A stretch of 7,702 nt of DNA from Caulobacteraceae bacterium (GTDB taxonomy: Bacteria; Pseudomonadota; Alphaproteobacteria; Caulobacterales; Caulobacteraceae), in assembly GCA_947479185.1 (NCBI GenBank), contig CANJYY010000111.1, positions 1 through 7,702 on the forward strand, in the 5' to 3' direction. Made by a program: the position numbers and the translations under genes. The first letter of the stretch is position 1, and the number at the start of each line of letters is the position of its first letter. A model generated the notes under the pieces. It was not told where the DNA came from. It made no database searches and worked only from the letters and a program-made list of their open reading frames with translations. This document shows, in pieces, positions 4,521 to 7,702 of the stretch.

Positions 4521-5770
4521 CCGTTCCGGCCGACGCCTGGTCCGGCCGCGCGGAAGAACGCACCGACGTCTGGGACTGGCTGGCCTTCGGTCTCGCGGTG
4601 TTCTTCGTGCTGATCTACAGCCAGGCGTGGATCGCGCCGGTGTTCGGGGTGACGATCGACGCGGGCGCGTCCGGGGCGATCCGCAACGTCTATTTCCCGG
4701 CCTACGCAGCGGGCATCGCGCTGCTGGCCATGGTTCCGGCCGCGGCCGTCCAGGCGATGATCCGCCAGCCGTTCCTGCTGCTGCTGCTGGCCATCGTCGC
4801 GGCTTCGACCCTTTGGTCGATCGCGCCGGACCAGACCCTGCGCCGCATCGTCGCCGTCTACGCGACCACGATCTGCGGCATCGCCCTGGCCACCCGCTTT
4901 CGCTGGTCGACGATGGCCGAGGTGCTGGCCACGGCCCACGCCCTGCTGGTCGTTGGCTCGATCGCCTGGGCCGTGCTGCCGCCGCACAACGGCATCATGA
5001 CCGAGCTGTTTCCCGGGGCCTGGCGCGGACTGTGGACCGAGAAGAACGCCCTGGGCGGCAACATGGCCATGGCCTTCACCATCTTCGCCGGGGCGGCCAT
5101 GCTGAATCCGCGCCGCCAGTGGCTGTGGGGCGCCTTCGCCGTGGCCGCCCTCGGCCTGGTGCTGCTGTCGACCTCGAAGACCTCGCTGGTTTCGCTGATC
5201 CTCGGGGCCGGGGCCGTGGGCTTCGTCTGGTTCGCCCGGCGTGGACCGGTGTCCGGCGTGGCGGCGACCTGGGCGGCTGTGCTCGGGGCCCTGCTGCTGG
5301 CGGGCTTCCTGCTGTTCGCTTCGGACGTCTTCCTCGAGATCCTCGGCAAGGACGCGACCCTGACGGGCCGCACCAAGATCTGGGCGGCGGCCCTGCGTCA
5401 GGCGGAGCTGCGTCCGTGGACCGGCTACGGCTATTCCGCCGTCTGGGACGACAAGTCCGGCTGGGGCCCGCTGGCCTGGATCACCAAGGAGGCGGGCTTC
5501 AAGCCGAGCCATGCCCACAACGCCTGGCTCGAGCAGTGGCTGGGCCTCGGCTATGCCGGCGTGATCGCCTGGGGCCTGTTCTACCTGCAGACCATGGGCG
5601 CGGCGATCGCCTCGGTGTTCAGCCGGCCGGGCGCCTATCTGGCCCTGCCGTTTCTGGTCATCTACTCGCTGCTGACCCTGACCGAGAGCGTGGCCGTCAC
5701 CTACAACGACATCCGCTGGTCGATCTTCGTCGCCCTGGCCGTCAAGCTGGCGTGGCGGGGCCGGGAATAA
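4517..5770 (+). CDS. hfsC: O-antigen ligase/polymerase (Wzy-type) membrane protein, HfsC-like
   Basis: A 417-residue multi-pass protein with about 11-12 hydrophobic segments (near 20-36, 58-80, 84-101, 107-125, 135-153, 181-196, 202-219, 221-240, 246-268, 341-366, 374-391, 398-412). The Wzy_C signature is visible: GLWTEKNALGG (171-181), LLSTSKTSLVSL (216-227), LTGRTKIW (282-289), PWTGYGYSAVW (300-310) and SHAHNAWLEQWLGLG (331-345). Such proteins join lipid-linked repeat units into polymer, or ligate polymer to an acceptor, in the inner membrane. Residues 270-340 form the long periplasmic loop usual in the family. The start is GTG at 4517, overlapping the hfsB TGA as GTGA, which implies translational coupling; no in-frame ATG precedes the first membrane segment. 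Polymerase is favoured over ligase because of the export genes upstream. The 3' end overlaps the CPBP gene on the other strand by 29 bases. Confidence 0.85.
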   Translation: MTVPADAWSGRAEERTDVWDWLAFGLAVFFVLIYSQAWIAPVFGVTIDAGASGAIRNVYFPAYAAGIALLAMVPAAAVQAMIRQPFLLLLLAIVAASTLWSIAPDQTLRRIVAVYATTICGIALATRFRWSTMAEVLATAHALLVVGSIAWAVLPPHNGIMTELFPGAWRGLWTEKNALGGNMAMAFTIFAGAAMLNPRRQWLWGAFAVAALGLVLLSTSKTSLVSLILGAGAVGFVWFARRGPVSGVAATWAAVLGALLLAGFLLFASDVFLEILGKDATLTGRTKIWAAALRQAELRPWTGYGYSAVWDDKSGWGPLAWITKEAGFKPSHAHNAWLEQWLGLGYAGVIAWGLFYLQTMGAAIASVFSRPGAYLALPFLVIYSLLTLTESVAVTYNDIRWSIFVALAVKLAWRGRE

Positions 5771-6659
5771 CCTTTGTGAACCGGCCGGCCTTCGCCGCCA
5801 TCCAGATCGCCAGCAGCCCGACCGAGGTGCAGATCACCAGCGCGGGCAGGGACGCCTCCGGTCCGAACCGGCCGCCGTTCAGCCACAGGGGGAAGCCCTC
5901 CAGCGCCACGCTTCTGGCGATGGCCGGACCGAAGTCGGTCCCCGACACGACCGCGCCGAACAGATAGCCCTGGGTGAAGTTCCAGCCCGCGTGCAGGCCG
6001 ATCGAAACCCACAGCCGGCCGGTCAGGGCGTAGAAGGCGCCCAGCAGGATGCCGGCCTCCACGGCGATGCACAGCGCCGCCCAGGCCGAGGCGTTGGGGT
6101 TGCCGAAGTGACCCGCGCCGAACAGGGCGGCCGAAAAGAGGAACGCCGCCCAGGGGCCGAACGCCCGCCAGGTCAGGCGCAGGATGACGCCGCGAGCCAT
6201 GATCTCCTCGATGACGCCGGACTCGATGCTCAGGCCCGCGCCTTTCCAGGCCGGGGCCGCGCCGAGCCAGTCGAGACTGTAGAGGCCGGCGCCGATCAGG
6301 GTCAGCATGACCGCGGCGAACACCCCGCAGCCGATGGCGAAGCCGGCGGTCAGGCCGGGCAGGGCCGCGCGCGGCGCCAGTTCACCCGCCGTGCGCCCCT
6401 CGGCGAGCCAGACCAGCAGGGGGTAGGCCGCCAGCGCCGTGACAGCGCCGGCGACATTGGCCAGGAACTGCGCCGGCGCATTGGCCTTGGGCCAGACATC
6501 GCCCAGCACGCCCTCGACGCCATAGCTGGCGACCGCGACGAGCACGAAGAAGACCACCATCCACGCCGTGGCCCGCAGCCAGCGCAGTGGTCCCGGATGC
6601 AGGACGCGGCGCTCGCCGAGATCAATCGGCACGCCCAGACGCGCGAACACGGATGACAT
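5742..6659 (-). CDS. CPBP-family intramembrane metalloprotease (Abi/CAAX-like)
   Basis: A 305-residue multi-pass membrane protein. All three CPBP motifs are present: E151-E152-x3-R156 (EEIMAR), F180-x3-H184 (FGAGH) and H223-x3-N227 (HAGWN), the glutamate/histidine set that acts in this intramembrane protease family. Hydrophobic segments lie near 30-46, 63-85, 101-127, 170-184, 192-212 and 272-290. Residues 1-25 are a cytoplasmic lead-in. Bacterial members process prenylated or other membrane proteins, or protect against bacteriocins; no substrate can be named here. The ATG at 6659 has GGGGGATC a few bases upstream. The gene lies 79 bases after the GFA gene on the same strand, so it may be its last operon member. 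Its stop falls inside the final codons of hfsC, and no hairpin terminator is visible. Confidence 0.88.
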   Translation of the reverse strand: MSSVFARLGVPIDLGERRVLHPGPLRWLRATAWMVVFFVLVAVASYGVEGVLGDVWPKANAPAQFLANVAGAVTALAAYPLLVWLAEGRTAGELAPRAALPGLTAGFAIGCGVFAAVMLTLIGAGLYSLDWLGAAPAWKGAGLSIESGVIEEIMARGVILRLTWRAFGPWAAFLFSAALFGAGHFGNPNASAWAALCIAVEAGILLGAFYALTGRLWVSIGLHAGWNFTQGYLFGAVVSGTDFGPAIARSVALEGFPLWLNGGRFGPEASLPALVICTSVGLLAIWMAAKAGRFTKVIPGPATPA

Positions 6660-6738
6660 TCAGATCCCCCAGACGACAGCTCCTGGCCAGTCTGCACATC
6701 CCGCCGCCGCCGTCACGTGAGCGAACGGTCATGCGTCG

Positions 6739-7236
6739 TCAGAGAATGTCGTCCGGCGTCAGGACGCGCGGTTTGCGCCGCGCCCGTTCGACCATCACGC
6801 CCGGATAGCCCTTGAGCGGCCCCAGAGGCTCGCCGGCCCAGGTCCAGTCGGCCTGCTGCGGCAGGTTCATGTGGTAGCGCGGCTCGCGTCCGGTGCGGCC
6901 GGTGAACAGCCCACGCGGAATGTTGACCATCTTCGGCGACCGGGCCCGCTCATAGAGCACCGGCGTGCCGCAACGGCCGCAGAAGCTGCGCGTGGTCCGG
7001 GCTTCGGGGTCCTCGTAGCGCGTGAGTTGGTCCTCGCCCTCAAGCCAGCGGAACCGGCTGCGCCAGCTGCCGACGAGGGTCGCATAGGCCCCGCCCATCG
7101 CCCGGCGGCTGGCCTCGCCGTGGTCATGCCAGGCCCAGACCGCCGGGACATCGATCTCGAACCGCACGGCGCCACAGGCGCAGCGGCCCTGCGCCTGGAC
7201 GGCGGAGGCCTTGGGTTTGGGGACGGGTCTCGGCAT
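6739..7236 (-). CDS. GFA-domain protein with variant zinc-site residues
   Basis: A 165-residue cytoplasmic protein of the GFA family (S-(hydroxymethyl)glutathione synthase-like, two-zinc beta fold). It keeps the first cysteine pair (C19-x-C21-G, in GRCACGAVRFEI) and the last (FC86-x2-C89-G). The middle CxC-x2-C-RR segment of typical members reads H37-D-H39-GEAS43-RR here, so three cysteines are His, His and Ser. A GS-W-x-S-R-F-R segment (56-63) and a Pro-rich tail follow. The enzymatic activity of most GFA proteins is unproven, so no reaction is assigned. The ATG at 7236 is chosen because GAGG lies 5 bases upstream; an in-frame TTG at 7257, which would overlap the preceding TGA, adds seven residues and lacks such support. 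It lies 17 bases after the preceding minus-strand gene, so they are probably co-transcribed. Confidence 0.82.
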   Translation of the reverse strand: MPRPVPKPKASAVQAQGRCACGAVRFEIDVPAVWAWHDHGEASRRAMGGAYATLVGSWRSRFRWLEGEDQLTRYEDPEARTTRSFCGRCGTPVLYERARSPKMVNIPRGLFTGRTGREPRYHMNLPQQADWTWAGEPLGPLKGYPGVMVERARRKPRVLTPDDIL

Positions 7237-7253
7237 GGTGGCCTCGCACCGGT

Positions 7254-7702
7254 TCAATAGCTGATTGTCAGTCTCTCGAAGCGGCCGTGAACGTAGACAT
7301 ACTGAACGGCCCAGGCCTCCATCTCCTCCATCACGAACGATCCTGAGTCACTGTGGAGGCGGCGTCCTGTCTCGATATCCTGATAGTTCCCCGGCGGCGC
7401 TGTCCAGATCACGGTGGGATAGGGATAGCGGACTGGCGGGACGAGCACCTCTTGCCGGAAGGCCCCGCCGCCGTTTGGCAGGAACACGATCAGCTGCTGC
7501 CTGAGCGGCCTGTCAGATCCTGAAACGAGCGTGACCGCCCAGGACGGCGCGGCGCCCTTTGACAACACGATCTCGACTGCTCCCGGGCATTCGAACGGAC
7601 GGTTTTCCATCCATAGGCCCCGATCATCGGCGGCAAGGTCCTGGAAGTTCAGAACGCGCCAGCCCGTTCGGGCGGCGATCATGTCACGGATCGGGGGAGG
7701 CG
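7254..7702 (-). CDS. Unrecognised conserved-looking protein, probably continuing past the right edge
   Basis: Minus-strand frame ending in TGA at 7254-7256. The first visible ATG is at 7682 (142 residues), but no ribosome binding site precedes it and the frame stays open to the window edge (encoding PPPIRD before that Met), so the true start is probably outside. No signal peptide or membrane segment is visible in this part. The protein is rich in beta-type sequence: ECPGAVEIVLSKG, SWAVTLVSGSD, QQLIVFLPNGGGAFRQEV, and a Tyr/Pro/Trp-rich middle (PPVRYPYPTVIWTAPPGNY). It ends EAWAVQYVYVHGRFERLTISY-like, strands again. I do not recognise the family. Codon use is GC-rich like its neighbours but slightly less extreme (7261-7640). 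It is the first visible gene of the likely minus-strand transcript that continues into the GFA gene. Confidence 0.6.
   Translation of the reverse strand, partial: PPPIRDMIAARTGWRVLNFQDLAADDRGLWMENRPFECPGAVEIVLSKGAAPSWAVTLVSGSDRPLRQQLIVFLPNGGGAFRQEVLVPPVRYPYPTVIWTAPPGNYQDIETGRRLHSDSGSFVMEEMEAWAVQYVYVHGRFERLTISY

Noticed and set aside
4265..5518. 417-residue minus-strand open frame opposite hfsC
   Set aside because: Gly/Gln/Arg/His-rich with no membrane or domain pattern, while hfsC has clear Wzy_C motifs.
4627..5967. 446-residue plus-strand open frame running past hfsC
   Set aside because: Out-of-frame shadow of hfsC with Arg/Gly/Pro-rich composition, continuing into the antisense of the protease gene.
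5742..6659. CPBP protease as an abortive-infection defence gene
   Set aside because: The Abi label is historical; there is no partner toxin, nuclease or mobile element nearby, and such proteases are common housekeeping membrane proteins.
6713..6720. TCACGTGA palindrome between the GFA and protease genes
   Set aside because: A single 8-base palindrome with no second copy or promoter context.

Overview
The window is GC-rich throughout and its gene content points to an alphaproteobacterium of the order Caulobacterales (Caulobacter, Brevundimonas, Phenylobacterium or a relative). The main reason is a central block whose families and gene order match the holdfast polysaccharide export genes hfsD / hfsA-hfsB-hfsC. 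GANTC (CcrM methylation) sites concentrated in the gaps between genes and a CtrA-like box in the divergent promoter support this. The genus cannot be fixed from the sequence alone.

Layout from left to right. Bases 1-178 are the 3' end of a gene for a calcium-binding, RTX/serralysin-like secreted protein. It converges on an RcnB-family periplasmic protein gene (242-763, minus), and a strong hairpin terminator (184-225) lies between them. A 341-base gap (764-1104) carries the divergent promoters of the RcnB gene and of a small Sel1-like gene. It contains a tandem GTTCAG repeat with an 11-base period, plus two short inverted repeats. The Sel1-like gene (1105-1380, plus) stops only 5 bases from the stop of hfsD (1386-2165, minus; outer-membrane polysaccharide export protein).

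hfsD is divergent from hfsA (2253-3755; Wzz/GumC-type inner-membrane protein), hfsB (3816-4520; CpsD/MinD-like P-loop protein) and hfsC (4517-5770; Wzy-type polymerase). hfsB and hfsC overlap by a GTGA junction. Together they would polymerise the repeat unit (HfsC), link the inner membrane to the export machinery (HfsA, HfsB) and carry the polymer through the outer membrane (HfsD). No glycosyltransferase or flippase gene is in the window.

The rest is a minus-strand group: a CPBP-family membrane protease (5742-6659) whose 3' end overlaps that of hfsC by 29 bases, a GFA-domain zinc-type protein (6739-7236), and an unrecognised protein (from 7254 to the right edge).

The window holds no clear defence system, mobile element, CRISPR array or RNA gene. 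The most interesting points are the HfsB-like protein, which keeps an ATPase fold but lacks the P-loop lysine and the oligomerisation arginines of bacterial tyrosine kinases; the tandem GTTCAG element; the CtrA-like box; and the altered zinc-site residues of the GFA protein.
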